Program-made: the position numbers and the translations under genes
Shown: piece after piece, positions 10,922-22,123 of the stretch
Layout: each line of letters starts with the position of its first letter
Position numbering within the stretch: position 1 is the first letter of the stretch
Source of the DNA: Breviolum minutum Mf 1.05b.01
Taxonomy: Eukaryota > Sar > Dinophyceae > Suessiales > Symbiodiniaceae
NCBI GenBank assembly: GCA_000507305.1
Contig: DF240783.1
Location: forward strand, 1 to 64,000
Direction of reading: 5' to 3'
Length of the DNA stretch: 64,000 nt
Notes under the pieces: generated by a model
The model's input: only the letters and a program-made list of their open reading frames with translations
Told to the model about the DNA's origin: nothing
Database searches by the model: none

Positions 10922-12148
10922 ATGGGTCCAGTTGCTGATGCTTTTGCCGAGGTAGACCTACTTACAGTACAATGTTCCAAGTCGGATATCACCTGGGATG
11001 GCAAGTTTTCAAGACGCCAATGTACGGCTCATATTCCTGAAAAACTAAGATGCCCCAACATGTTCAACGAATAATGCAGTTGTTTCAATCAGATTTTCTT
11101 AATTAATATCCCCTGAAACTAACAGCTCGCCCCTGAAAATAGGCCATATCCCAAAACAAAAATCATCTCCGTCACCATTTTTCCGGTGGTAAACTGACCG
11201 CTGTTAGTTTCAGGGAGTTCAACTCCTGGAAGCCTGCAGCAAGTGTTCACCAGGGATCAACCACTTAAAAACCCAGGAGATACCGCCAAAGTGCTCCATT
11301 TGAGGCGGCTTTGGGTAGAAGTGTTGAGTGGATGTTGATTTTGGGGGCCCAGGTGGCCCAGGATGAACATGAGTGATGAACACTCCTTTTGATTCAGTGC
11401 TCCTCCTTTTTTATATATATATATATAACACAGTTGTCAGCGGCAAAAGTTAAAGATGTATGTTTGATGTAGAAATATGACGCAAGTTCAGTATCTTTCT
11501 GTTCATTTTTCAAATTCAATTATTCAAGTATTTTGTGCTTTCGTTTCACCAATGATTTTACTCAAACTGCTCAGTGCCAAGTCACAAGGGGATGCCTCAC
11601 CAAGCAGATCTTCAGGCAGCTGAGCGTGGGCAGAATAAGAGCCGGGAGCCACGGACTTCAAGGCAGCATGTCCATTGGGCCGTTTTTTTTCGTGATAATT
11701 AATCATAAATCATAGATTCATAGTATATTGTGCATATGATATTGTGCATGTATGATGTATATATCCATACATATGAAAACCGCGCGGTTGACTGATTGTA
11801 GTAAACTATTATATTTGACCATTTGGGAGTGGAAACTTGAAACTTGCAGGCAACTCATGAGCTGCTTGAAAAACCAAGCTTTTTGATGTACCACCCGGTG
11901 AACAACTAGCCCTAACTAGCCCTACCCAAAACTTTAAACAGTTCGAAAGGTGATGTTCCCATTTCATGGGGTGGGTTATGTTACACCAGGATAAACACCC
12001 AGTAAAGGACCTGGTAAAAGAATACAGGGGAGTTGTGCTATCTGTTTTGGAGGGCTGCCTGACCTCCGGCGCAGGGCTTTGTGACCAACATGATCGCATC
12101 ATGCAACAGATACAGCACCATGTAATTTGGCTTGTCCATGCTCTATAG
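10922..12148 (+). CDS. unrecognised protein, C-terminal three-exon model
   Basis: Three segments join with matching phases. 10922-11000 (start uncertain) carries MGPVADAFAEVDLL and QCSKSDITWD and leaves at GATG|GCAAGT, an ideal GC donor. 11214-11314 enters after TTTCAG|GG, reads STPGSLQQVFTRDQ and DTAKVLHLRRLW, and leaves at TTGG|GTAGAA. 11990-12148 enters after CACCAG|G, reads DKHPVKDLVKEYRGVVLS then GLCDQHDRIMQQIQHHV, and stops with TAG. Phases are 1/1 and 0/0. The acceptor of the second exon lies inside the right end of an inverted-repeat element (11111-11215). A long minus-strand frame overlaps the last exon but lacks supporting sites. No family was recognised. Confidence 0.5.
11111..11215. 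repeat. inverted-repeat element ending at a splice acceptor
   Basis: CCCTGAAACTAACAGC and GCTGTTAGTTTCAGGG are perfect 16-bp complements about 73 bases apart. The right end supplies TTTCAG|GG, the acceptor of the exon at 11214. The core CTAACAnn…TGTTAG is shared with families A and D. Confidence 0.85.
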
Positions 12149-12629
12149 CATATTTTTCCCCCAAAGGATGTTGTACATGTTTTAATATCTATATAATTAT
12201 TACATATCGTATACTTATACCGCCACACGGGTCTTGAAAATGAGGCTTGCAACTGGTGTCGAGATTTTTCTGCAACCTGCTTTTCGTAGGAACATCTTCC
12301 AAAGGAAGGATTTGATTCCACCTTTGCACGTAAATTTTGATTGATGAGTCAGTGAGAGCACATCAAATTGATGTCTCTCGGTTGACCTGAGGGGCAAACG
12401 TCCAACGAGAAGGTTTAGACAAATACATCTCTGCTGTCGTATGTCATACACCCACCATTGCAATTTCGTCAGCTTATGTTGGTGGATTTGTTGTTGCCGA
12501 AGTTAATATATTGTTTGGTTGAATCGGCTGAGCACATTTTGGTTTTGACTTGGATTTCAGTGATCTGTTTGGATTCTTTTTGTTGGATGTCCAAGACTCA
12601 AGACCATGTGTTGCGTGTTTGTACCGAAG

Positions 12630-12713
12630 GAAAAAAGGGCCTTCGAAATGGGGCCGTTGGGGCCGTTGGGATTGAGATTTTCAAACCGGGTGGTTGGTGG
12701 TTTGCTCATGATG
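12630..12713 (+). CDS. candidate internal exon, unrecognised
   Basis: After GTACCGAAG|G the frame reads KKGLRNGAVGAVGIEIF and KPGGWWFAHD and exits at GATG|GTCATG, phase 1 to 1. It is glycine-rich. The family is unknown. Confidence 0.4.
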
Positions 12714-13191
12714 GTCATGTATGATTCTGTATCAATGCAATAGATTGGTGGGAAGGTGTCTCTATGGGCATTGAGGTATGAGTGATCTGTGAATCAATGT
12801 TAATGGGAGTGTTATGGAGTGTTGCTCGGGCAAGTCCCATGGAGGTCGTAAAGCTGCTGAAATGACAGTAATGTAATACTGATGGACGGACAAATTCATG
12901 TAAATTGTCTCAAAAATACGGAAAACCAGCTTATGTGAGGAATGGAAAACCCGGTTATCTGCTGTATATAGGGGATTATTGCCCAGTTTTACTGGGATTA
13001 TAATAAGCCATTATAAGGACCTCTGTTAAACAAGCAGTATAGTGGAATGTAAGCGTTTCTTTTTCTCATTGCTGATGTGGTAAAAATCCCTCATGCATGT
13101 TCCAGTGTGAATTGCAAAAGTAAAACGGGCATAATGACCCAAACGATGTTTCAGCAAGACGCCATGATTACGTGATTACTACTTGGCCGAG

Positions 13192-13274
13192 GGTCCCGAC
13201 TTGTCCAGCAACTGGTATCGGAAATTGGCCCAAGAAAGGGGCAGGTTGATGCTATCCAACAGGCAGCTATTGAG
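13192..13274 (+). CDS. strong candidate internal exon, unrecognised
   Basis: The frame after TGGCCGAG|G reads GPDLSSNWYRKLAQERG then RLMLSNRQLL and leaves at TTGAG|GTGAAC, phase 0 to 2. It is highly polar with good sites at both ends. No family was recognised. A minus-strand frame overlaps but is less protein-like. Confidence 0.5.
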
Positions 13275-13847
13275 GTGAACTTAACCCCCTTACCTCTTGA
13301 CTTTTTGTTTTGGTGGAGTGATTTTTGATCCGTTCCCCGAAAGAGGGTATAACATATCAGTGGGCATGTTTTTTTTGGAAACGTCAAATGATCTTTGTTT
13401 GGGAGATTTTGAAAAATGACAACATCATCACACTATGAATGTTGGATTGTTCCATCGCTTTGATGTTGGATTTCTGGAAGAGAGAGGATATTGGAAACTA
13501 CGACAAATATGCCTTGCTTACAATTCCGTGTTTGCCAACCGGTACCATGGAATGTTGAAGACCGCTGACGGGCGGGTGGCAGGGTAGCAGCAATGTAGCA
13601 ATAGAACACTCAGAAGAGTTTTTTGAGGCAAATGCATGGCAAATGCACACAGGAACTAGAATGTAGTTCGAGTGTTATAGGCAATTGCCTATAGTTACTC
13701 AGTAGCATACCTCGTTACCCAGGTGCAATATGTTTTACCCAATAGTGCTATTATTATATATTTATTATATAACAGTATGGATAGCAACATATTTCTTTTT
13801 GAGCTATTACATACAAACGTTTGGCACCTTTATCACCAAACTCACAG

Positions 13848-13916
13848 GATCTCTTCAACATTGCTGACGGACGCCCCCGGGGACATGCCATGGGTACTCC
13901 TTCCAAAATGATTCCG
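13848..13916 (+). CDS. candidate internal exon, unrecognised
   Basis: After ACTCACAG|G the frame reads DLFNIADGRPRGHAMG then TPSKMIP and leaves at ATTCCG|GTTTGG, phase 0 to 0. The same frame stays open for 18 more codons. It is GC-richer than its flanks. A competing minus-strand frame exists. Confidence 0.45.
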
Positions 13917-14327
13917 GTTTGGTATAAATCCTGGTTCTCATTCACCATATTCACCTCCAGGATTTCAGTGTGAACATGTTGGAATGAGCTGAGATGTTTT
14001 TTTTGTTTGAAACGCCTCCAGTGCTTCGACTTGGGTTTTTTGAACCCCCTTGACTTGCTGTGATTACTTGCATCCCTTGGTGACTCTATGATAGTCACGC
14101 TTGGTGACATAAACCGCAAGTTGTGAGATGTTTGTTGACTGTAGATGACCTTGGCAAATGACTCGTTGTCAATGTATATTTTTATATATAGAGATTTGTT
14201 TTGGCTCAAACATGTATAGTTCTAGACTGCCCATGATAGGAAATCACGGATGCTGCAGAGGGCAGTAGGCTAGGATATGCTAGGGTTGAAAAATGAGTTG
14301 GCACATGAAAGTCAAGAGACGTCAAAG

Positions 14328-14448
14328 GACCATTCCTATGGATGGTTTGGGTAAAGTGCGCCCCCAATTTGGAAACATACCGATTGCGCGCCTTCCCAAG
14401 GGATTCTATACATACCGCCTGTGGCATTTTTGGTCACGCTGCAGCTAA
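14328..14448 (+). CDS. candidate exon, unrecognised
   Basis: After CGTCAAAG|G the frame reads TIPMDGLGKVRPQFGNIP then ARLPKGFYTYRLWHFW and ends at TAA (14446-14448), or at an earlier donor. The composition is mixed and polar. No domain was recognised. Confidence 0.45.
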
Positions 14449-15457
14449 AGGAATACGCTTCCCAAAGGTCCACAGAAAAAAAAACATGAAATCCAATTTG
14501 AAACACCTATCCGTCACGGAATCCCCTTGCTGAGTCGGATCTTCAAAAAAACCTGGCCACTTGTTGCCTTTTCAAAATGGTTGCGCTTGCGTTGAAAAAC
14601 GTCATGGCGTTCTGACCACTGAGATGCTGACACAGGCTTCGGCTTGACATCGCCTGTGAAAATTCGGGTGAAGGTCTGTTGGACCTGAGATGTCAACAAA
14701 CAGGCCATTCGAAAGTCAGGGGAAAAGAATTCCAAACATTGGCTGAAAAGTGTTGAAAATTGAAAATATGTTTTATGTAACGATAGGCCTCTGATCGCCT
14801 AGATGGAAGTGAAAATTTTACAGGTCAGAGAGGCAACCCCCTCAGCGTGAACCGACAAGAAGTAAGTGAAGTAAGTCTAGGAGAACATATTGGCTCACGA
14901 AAGTGGCAGATTACTGGCACCTTGTGGTCATTTATGTGATTTTGTGTATATCAAACTATAGATATGGTTGTTTAAAATCAAGCTTTGCATAAAGGCTTTG
15001 ATAAGTCGGTGCAAGAATCTTATGAATCAAGTAATCTGATTTGACAACATGTGCTTGTTTACCATGGGTGGGTTCTTCAGTGGGTGATTCTACAGGTGTG
15101 GGTCCAGGATGTACGACGAGGATGTTGAGGTGCAGCTGGTTACATACGGGACCACACCGTTGACACTTGTTTGCAGTGTGTGGGACATCGTGCAAATATA
15201 TACACAGCATGTTTTCTACATCTTCATGTGTTTTCTTGCCATCAAATCAAATGTGCACAGGGCCAAATGTTCATGCGGCATATGCCCCTCAGATCATATA
15301 GAATCATTTATAGATAATTCATGTTGTCCAAATTATGACATCAGAATGCTAGGAAATTATTTTGTAAGTGGGATCCCCCTTTGAAAGGGGCCCCCTTTAA
15401 ACTCATGGGTTTTCTTCGGGTCGGCCGCCAACCAGCTCCAGCCGATGCAGCCAACAG

Positions 15458-15576
15458 GCCTGGGGTCATCCACAATCGAAGACACAATCAAAGACCCAGA
15501 AGCAGAAACAGGCGGAGGCATGACCGGAGGATCAAGCAGATCAGCTTGGAATCGTGGATTCCGGATGCAATTTTGA
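15458..15576 (+). CDS. candidate C-terminal exon, unrecognised
   Basis: The frame enters after CCAACAG|G and reads SSTIEDTIKDPEAETGGG then MTGGSSRSAWNRGF before TGA at 15574-15576. It is low-complexity acidic and glycine/serine-rich, typical of a disordered C-terminal tail. AT-rich (TGTATTTTGA)n repeats follow at once, as expected for a 3' flank. The other two frames are also partly open, but this one has the best acceptor and composition. Confidence 0.5.
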
Positions 15577-15622
15577 TGATGTATTTTGATGTATTTTGAT
15601 GTATTTTGTTATTTTGTTATAT
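15575..15622. repeat. short tandem TGTATTTTGA repeat
   Basis: Three copies of a 10-bp AT-rich unit followed by two GTTAT-type variants, directly after a candidate stop codon. Confidence 0.8.
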
Positions 15623-16159
15623 ACTTGTCTTTTGGACTCCAAAGAGAGCTTGCACGCAGTGATCAGCTGCTCCGTTGATGGGACAATGGGCTCGGATGAG
15701 TGATAAGGGAGGGCGGGACCCTCTACAATTCAGCATTCATGATAGAGTATAGACCTCAAAAGTCGAAAACTGGAAATGCACGTGCAGTCGGTATAGTACT
15801 GTTACAGTTACATAATATGATTTGATATGTATAGATACATGCAGTATATTCACAATGATCCTGTATCATTTTTGAATATGTTTGACTATATTTACATATA
15901 TCTATCTACAGAGCAATGTTCCAGTGTTCAGTGGAACTATGGTATTCCCCCCACCGATTCATGAGATTGAAGCCATGTGACCCGGTGAGCTGGTGAGTTT
16001 GACATCAGCAGGGCTACAGGGTACTGAACCAACCAAGGGTTAATTGATGATGTTTATTTGAGGGTCATCAATTACATATGTGATACAGCGTTGGGTGGCA
16101 CCCAACCTATGGTACCCCCCGCCCCTGTGGTTTGGTTTGGGGGGTTGGTGGTGGAAGTT

Positions 16160-16334
16160 CTAGTAGTAATAACAATAGTAGTAGAAGTAGAAGTACTTGT
16201 GGAAGTACAAGAAGAAGTGGAAGTAATAGTACTAGTACTAGTACTACTACGTAGTAGTATTGGCAGCAGTAGTAGTAGAAGTACAAGAAGTAGTAATGAT
16301 ACTAGTAGTACTACCGCGTAGTAGTAATAATGGC

Positions 16335-16386
<52 letters not shown>

Positions 16387-16446
16387 CCACTACTAGTAGT
16401 AATAGTAGTAGTAGTAGTAGTCGTAGGAGTGGTACTATTACTACTT
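16160..16446. repeat. large imperfect (AGT)n trinucleotide array
   Basis: About 285 bp of AGT/GTA triplets. The purest block is 16334-16386. The outer parts contain GAAGTA, ACTAGTACTAGT and GCAGT variants. All six frames can be read as homopolymers (Ser, Val, Leu, Thr); these are repeat artefacts. Confidence 0.95.
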
Positions 16447-16632
16447 GGGGACCATACGATTGGGGGGGCGGGCTGACATGCAACACGGGAACATATAATA
16501 TACATAAAACAACATATTCTATATTCAGTGTGTACAGGCGAAAAGTCAAACCACTTTAACAAAAACAAGCAACAAAAAACTGTGTACCACTGGAATTTCT
16601 GAACCGTTTTTACCTTGGCATGGCTTCCAGAG

Positions 16633-16731
16633 GCGCGCTTGGCGAATCTTCATGAAGAACGGAAGCGCAAGAAGTTTTGGGACGACTTCCGGCGCGGTGC
16701 AAAGCGCTTCATCGTTGGGGGATGGGATTGA
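16633..16731 (+). CDS. candidate C-terminal exon, unrecognised
   Basis: After TTCCAGAG|G the frame reads ARLANLHEERKRKKFWDDF then RRGAKRFIVGGWD and TGA (16729-16731). It is very charged, with codon use unlike the surrounding repeat DNA. It could continue through a donor such as ATC|GTTGGG. No named family can be given with confidence. Confidence 0.5.
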   Translation, partial: ARLANLHEERKRKKFWDDFRRGAKRFIVGGWD

Positions 16732-17327
16732 TTTGAAGGGATGAGACTTTTGAGAAATGTTCAGCAGATACAACATACATGTATTGTCTTTATGTGTATA
16801 TATATATACAGGGTTGAAGGCTTTTTGTGGGAAATGATGCATTTTAGATATCTATGTTTATATACAGTATATAGGAGTTTGTTAGTTCTTAAATTCCTTT
16901 GGGATTTTGGAGCTGGGCCTGGGGATGAGCCAGATCACAACGACATTGGGGGTAGATAGATGGATAGAAAAATAAGAAAAAATGTTGAAAGACTTATCGG
17001 ATACTCAACAGACCACCCTAACTAGATGAATGATGAACCAACATCACTAGTAGTACTGACCTTAGTGAACTATATAAACTTCTTAGAAAGGTGGAGAATA
17101 TGTGTCATCCTCCCTAAATTAGCCTGATACAGCTGGTGAAATATGGCTGTTCAAATCGTCCCGGAAAGTTCATTTGTGTCTAAGCTTCCAAGGAGTGGCT
17201 GAGTCCTTCCCTTTTATATGTTGTTGCTGAAAATGTCACCGCAGGTTACGCCACAAAAAGAATTCGATCCTCCAGCGTTGTTTTTAATTCCCAATACTTT
17301 TGTTGATTCTTCCTTTCGAAGATCTAG

Positions 17328-17441
17328 GGGTGACGCCAAGAGAATCCAAAAGACATGTGCAGGCGAAGAGAGGAAAGATTTCAATCATGTCAGACATCTG
17401 GGAGGGACTACAAGGCGCCACGGTGCATTCACATGAGATTG
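17328..17441 (+). CDS. candidate internal exon, unrecognised
   Basis: The frame after GATCTAG|G reads VTPRESKRHVQAKRGKIS then IMSDIWEGLQGATVHSHE and exits at GATTG|GTGATG, phase 1 to 1. It has a basic start, then a mixed polar stretch. The family is unknown. Confidence 0.45.
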
Positions 17442-17809
17442 GTGATGGAGATGTGATATGCATGCATGTTTGTATGTGTAAATGTTTGATGATACAAACA
17501 CATATTATTGTATGTATTTATATTTATTCATTTATATATTTATATATACATATTTTCATGTATATTCATAAGTATCATGTGTTATTTGATATGTTTTGGT
17601 TCTGACCTATTTTGCATTTACTTGAGAGGCATTGTTTTGGGTATGATTTCCAGATTTCAGTCTGCAAAATCCTCGGTTCACCAAGCAACAAAAGTTTCCC
17701 GTCAAAACAAAAAAACAAGTGAAGCCACGGATCTTCAAGAGACCCAACTTGGAGCTAAAAGTCTCAAATCTTCAGAAATCTGCAGAAAATCTCCAGACAT
17801 GTTTTTTAG

Positions 17810-17878
17810 GTTCCCTTCACCACATCATAGCCCTGTCAGGCTACCGCGAGGGACTTCTTCACAAGATCCTTTACCAAG
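17810..17878 (+). CDS. strong candidate internal exon with GC donor
   Basis: The poly-T acceptor GTTTTTTAG|G leads into SLHHIIALSGYREGLLHK then ILYQ, leaving at TACCAAG|GCAATG, phase 1 to 1. Acceptor context, length and composition are good, and the donor would be GC. The frame stays open to TGA at 17884. No family was recognised. Confidence 0.5.
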
Positions 17879-18946
17879 GCAATGAATCTCCATGAGTAGT
17901 GAAGCAACGATGACAGGACATCAACACATGTTTCATTATGGTTGCGTACACTAGGCACAGAGAAGATGATTCCATGAACATGTAAATTGAAAATTCCAAA
18001 TTGCTAATGCTATGCTGTTTATCATTTCTCCACTCAGGTTTCGAGATAAAACACTTCCTCTTCACATGTTTGTTCCAACCAAGTGTAAAATATGTTCCAA
18101 GATTTGTGGCTCACCATTTTAGTATATAATCAATTCTGCAGTGTTTGTTTGCTCACAGGTTCAGGGTATTTTGCTCTCCTCCAGTCTCTTTTTTTCTTAA
18201 TTATCTCATGCTGGATCAAGTCTGGATGTTGCACGCATAGAAGAAGTTGGTCACAACCTTCATAAAGGTTATCTCTTAAAATTTCAAATTATTGATGTTG
18301 AACACCTATTCCCAGGAAGAGGTTGGACAGTGCCACATTGATTTTCCAATCATATTGCTGGCATCTCGATGGCCATTCGACGAAAGCTGGTGATCCATGA
18401 ATGGTTTCACTGCATGAAAAAGTGTTGTGTCTCCACTCACAATCAAGGGCCCTATCCAATCTAGCATTCTGTAAATCCACATTCAACCTTCGAATGGCTT
18501 GTATTTTGAATTATTGTCACGTCAACAAAATGGAATCATCTCATGAAATCCAACAAGATATGAAATGTAATTAAAGAATTATCCCAGAATTCCTCGCACA
18601 ACAACATCCATCTCAACTTACAAGCTCCACTTTCCGCTGTGCCAGGGATTCCGACGTTCCAACACGGGTGTTCGGCGCTCAGCCAACGACCGGGGGCCAG
18701 GAGAATCTTTAAAATCCCAAGAGATCTTTAAAATTTGGAGATTGAAGTTTTTGATTAGATATAGAACGAACATATCACTATCATATTGCTATCACATTTA
18801 TACATATAAACTATTTTACTGATGGTATGTGAGTCGACACACCGCAAGGTCCCTCGGTGTTGTTTTTTGGTTGATGGGTTATGTAGGCTCCTGAACTGAA
18901 CCGAGCTTAAAAGTGATGGATGGATGATGGATTTCTCCTATCTTAA

Positions 18947-19041
18947 CCCATCACCATCCATGGGACTGGTATATTTACCTACATGAAAATCATAAAAATC
19001 AACTAAATGTAGGTAAATATGCCATACATGGATGGTATGGG
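18947..19041. repeat. family C inverted-repeat element
   Basis: The left arm CCATGGGACTGGTATATTTACC and right arm GGTAAATATGCCATACATGG enclose the family hallmark loop CATAAAAATCAAC. The right end is CATGGATGGTATGGG. Confidence 0.9.
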
Positions 19042-19302
19042 TAGCATAAGGCGCAAGGTTTGGTGACTCAATCGTTCCATTGGATTTTTTGGAACATGCA
19101 AAACGAACAACGGCTAGCAGTAAGCAAGCTTTTTGTCCTTCTCACGGCTTGGGGAGCGGAAGTCACAGAGAGAAAGTGATGTTTGTTCTTTGAGAACACA
19201 CATCTATGAATTATGATGTATAATTCTATGATTAAATACGTATTCCCACATTGATTTATTCAATCAAGCTACCATTGAAACTATACACCAACAAAAAAAC
19301 AC

Positions 19303-19404
19303 TTCCAAGAAAGCTTCCCTATCACCCTTCGACACGAGTTGAACCGCTGCCGCCGTTTTGGCCTGACGTTTTTTCTCTGAAAAAGTTGCGAGCCATTTTT
19401 TCAC
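19303..19404 (-). CDS. candidate internal exon on the minus strand
   Basis: On the minus strand a TTTTTCTCCAG|G acceptor opens a frame with VKKWLATFSEKKRQAK, TAAAVQLVSKG and DREAFLE, ending at TTGGAA|GTGTTT: 34 codons. It is basic, alanine-rich and GC-rich in AT-rich surroundings. It is the best minus-strand candidate in the window. A + strand GTAAGT site at 19440 could belong to a competing exon. Confidence 0.35.
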
Positions 19405-19725
19405 CTGGAGAAAAATCATCATCGTGTTAACCGCATCCGGTAAGTCGATGGATTTTAAGGACTGGATCATAGTGCTTGTGAAGTGTGCCAAGTTTGGTGT
19501 AAGTGTCAGTATATCGGTTTTTAAGGTCAAGAAAATATGGTATTTTCTGAAAATTTGTGATAAAACGTAGAACTTAGTAACGTCAAAGTGTTTCACGAGT
19601 GTTTTTTTGGTAGGGCAACAAATCTATGGAATCCAATGAATTGAGATGGCTGGAAATCACCAAGACGATGTACGGAGCGCGTATAAATGCAAGAAGCAAA
19701 AAACATATTAGACTCTGTTTTTGAG

Positions 19726-19995
19726 GCTAGATGGTGCTTGGGCGATCGCTATTTCCATTCTTTCCTATACTGCTCTGAAGTTCCCACCTCCTTTTCTTGG
19801 ATGCTTTGGTATGAGAATCCAACAATGTGCAGCCACAAGAAACTAGGGCCCTTTGCAAAGAGATCCCAAGTTTTGCATAAGGCAACATCTTACAGAGATC
19901 TAGAAATCAATTCCATTGTTCTCCAAGGATTTCTGAATGGTTTCAAAATCTTTCCCGCACTTTCGTGGCTTGATTCAAGTCAGTTCAATTTTTAG
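19726..19995 (+). CDS. candidate terminal exon, unrecognised
   Basis: After CTGTTTTTGAG|G the frame is open for 89 codons to TAG at 19993-19995. Segments include ARWCLGDRYFHSFLYC, HKKLGPFAKRSQVLHK and LNGFKIFPALSWLD. It is long for this sequence. No domain was recognised. Confidence 0.45.
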   Translation, partial: ARWCLGDRYFHSFLYCSEVPTSFSWMLWYENPTMCSHKKLGPFAKRSQVLHKATSYRDLEINSIVLQGFLNGFKIFPALSWLDSSQFNF

Positions 19996-20441
19996 AACAA
20001 TCTTATTGCTGCTTCGAAACTTGGACGAGTGAGCATCCTTGAGATGGTTGATAGTTTCCAAAACCAATTGGGGATTGTTTGTTGGTTAGTGTTTATTTGA
20101 TGCCTTCCGCAAGTAGGACCAACCAGAAAATGAATGAACAACATACAGTCAACCGTATGTTCATGATTTCAGTGATGCCTGCGATCTACTGTTCCCATAT
20201 TTCTACACCTGCCACAGTATAGGGCCTATACTGGGCAACTCAACAAATTGTTGTAACTATATATCACTTGTCTCTTGCCAGATGCCATATGCCTTTTCTT
20301 GAAAACGACATCAAATTTTAGTTTTATCCTTTGGTACCTGATCTTTTTTCACAACACATTTCAGATGGAGGGAAATTCCTGAATTTAACGCCTGGAGTCG
20401 GTACCCTGCATAACTCTTGAGTCAGTTTGTTGTCGCACCAG

Positions 20442-20504
20442 GAGTTTCTGAAAAAGTACAAGGCCAGGCCACAGGGGGGTGGTTCTACTTCCCGAAGGGG
20501 GTGA
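20442..20504 (+). CDS. candidate short terminal exon
   Basis: After GTCGCACCAG|G the frame reads EFLKKYKARPQGGGSTSRRG and stops at TGA. A basic tail with a GC donor option after KYK. Low information. Confidence 0.35.
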   Translation, partial: EFLKKYKARPQGGGSTSRRG

Positions 20505-20766
20505 AATAGTATGGAAAAATACGGAAAAATGACCATCCTATTTGACCAGCAAATGGAAGCCCCTTAGAGTTCCATTGAGGTTACCTGAACTTCTCATCAC
20601 GAAGCTGAGGTATGTGGGTCACCTTCGATTATTGAGAATACAATGTTTTGTTAAAAAAAAAGCTCAGTTGGAAGATAGAGAAGGTGAAGCACCAAGTCCA
20701 ACAAGTGGACATGCATTTTTACTGAAAACCATTGAATGTATGCAACATTGATGTGGTAAAATTACA

Positions 20767-20858
20767 GCGACCTCACACGACCAAAAAAAACAAAATGTAG
20801 CTGAGGTTTCGGGAAATTCCCCTTACTTCAGGGAAATTCAGCTTGGTAATTTGGCCAG
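20767..20858. repeat. repeat G, copy 1 (not palindromic)
   Basis: Starts GCGACCTCACACGACC and continues GTAGCTGAGGTTTC…GGAAAT…TTC. A second diverged copy lies at 47307-47400. No inverted termini, so a different class from families A-E. Confidence 0.75.
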
Positions 20859-21606
20859 ATTGATCACATCTTTTGTTCTTACTATAAAGACTACAGTATA
20901 TCTCACAAGCCACCTTCGGCTCAGACCTTTGCTAATGTCTTAGGAGCTTGGTTTCTTTGAGTGATTTGTTTTCAATGCACCTGGTAGCATTGGCTTTCTC
21001 AAACTCTCAGGTATGACATCTACCTGGATGTTTCTTTTTTTTGAAGATGATTCATATATATCTACAAATTAAAAATTGCATAAATCCTTGGTTTCCAGTC
21101 ATCAAACGACTCTCAGTTGTTACTTCTTATGATTCATTTGTTGGCTCAGATGTGTTTTTGTTTAAAGACTCCAAGTCATGAAGGTGAAAGATTTGCCCTT
21201 GCCAACAGAGCTGGTGACAGTGCCTTCAAAGAAGGGTCTCTTCCATGTGCCATGGTAGATTTCTTGTTGGTCGTTTGTTGGTGATCGTGACTGTTGGGTG
21301 CGTTTTTTTTCGGGATTGGAGATTGTTGGAGAATGGTGGAGAGACGACGTGGATGTGTTTGCAAGTTGTCTTTTTTTGGGCTAAAGGAAGATGTAGATAT
21401 TTTTGAGTTGAAGCGAAATGTACGTAATTGATAATTCTGATACAGGGAAATGAGGTTTTACTATGTTTTGCTACTGGTTCACGAGTCTCGTTGTTTGTTT
21501 GCTTTGTTGGCTTATTCCTGTAAACAAGGTGCTTGGGGAAGGCTCTTCCCGTCGTTTTTCACTGATGAAGGGTATCAGAGGTATGAGTGGCCAAGAGGGT
21601 TGAAAG

Positions 21607-21706
21607 GATCCGGATAAGTGGTTTCGGATGTTTCAAGGGATGAAAGTTGATGAACGCCTCCCAGATGTGGAGAGTCGGGCCCTTTGGCCGAAGAGATTCG
21701 GAAATG
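21607..21706 (+). CDS. strong candidate internal exon, unrecognised
   Basis: After GGTTGAAAG|G the frame reads DPDKWFRMFQGMKVDERL then PDVESRALWPKRFGN and exits at AAATG|GTACAT, phase 0 to 1. It is polar and tryptophan-containing. An upstream frame in the same register ends in TGA just before it and is probably intronic. The family is unknown. Confidence 0.5.
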
Positions 21707-21752
21707 GTACATATGACATATACTTATCAATTGATTACTATAGTTACTATAG

Positions 21753-21840
21753 GTGGTGGTTTCATTTTTTTAATTTTCACCCCTACCTGGGAAAATGATC
21801 CAATTTGACTAATATGTTTTCAAACGGGTTGAAACCACCA
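21753..21840. repeat. family E inverted-repeat element
   Basis: The ends TGGTGGTTTCA and TGAAACCACCA are complementary, and the fixed interior is TTTTCACCCCTACCTGG and ATCCAATTTGACTAATAT. The length of about 87 bp is nearly constant across the family. Confidence 0.9.
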
Positions 21841-22123
21841 ACTATAGATAAGGACAGGTAGTTTGGTTCCGTTTGTTTCCCAGAACGATGTTGACTTTCA
21901 GGTCTTTGAGATGATCACGATCTGAGTAGCAGTCCATGTTTTGCAATTTTGCAGGGTCACATCGCTAAAGCCCAACTTACTTGATTGGTTTTAATGACGA
22001 AGATGTGTCATTACCTCATCAACATGTTACCATAAAGTTGCCATAATGTGACCATAATATTACCATATATACCATATTAATCTCATGTAATCTCAAGTTG
22101 TTGCCAGTCACCCAAGCTTTCAG

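Noticed and set aside
11809-12321. Long minus-strand open frame (170 codons)
   Set aside because: It overlaps the better-supported + strand exon 11990-12148, which has an AG|G acceptor and a phase-matched partner. No minus-strand splice or domain support.
16247-16568. Open frames coding poly-Ser, poly-Val, poly-Leu or poly-Thr
   Set aside because: They are translations of the AGT repeat in different frames.
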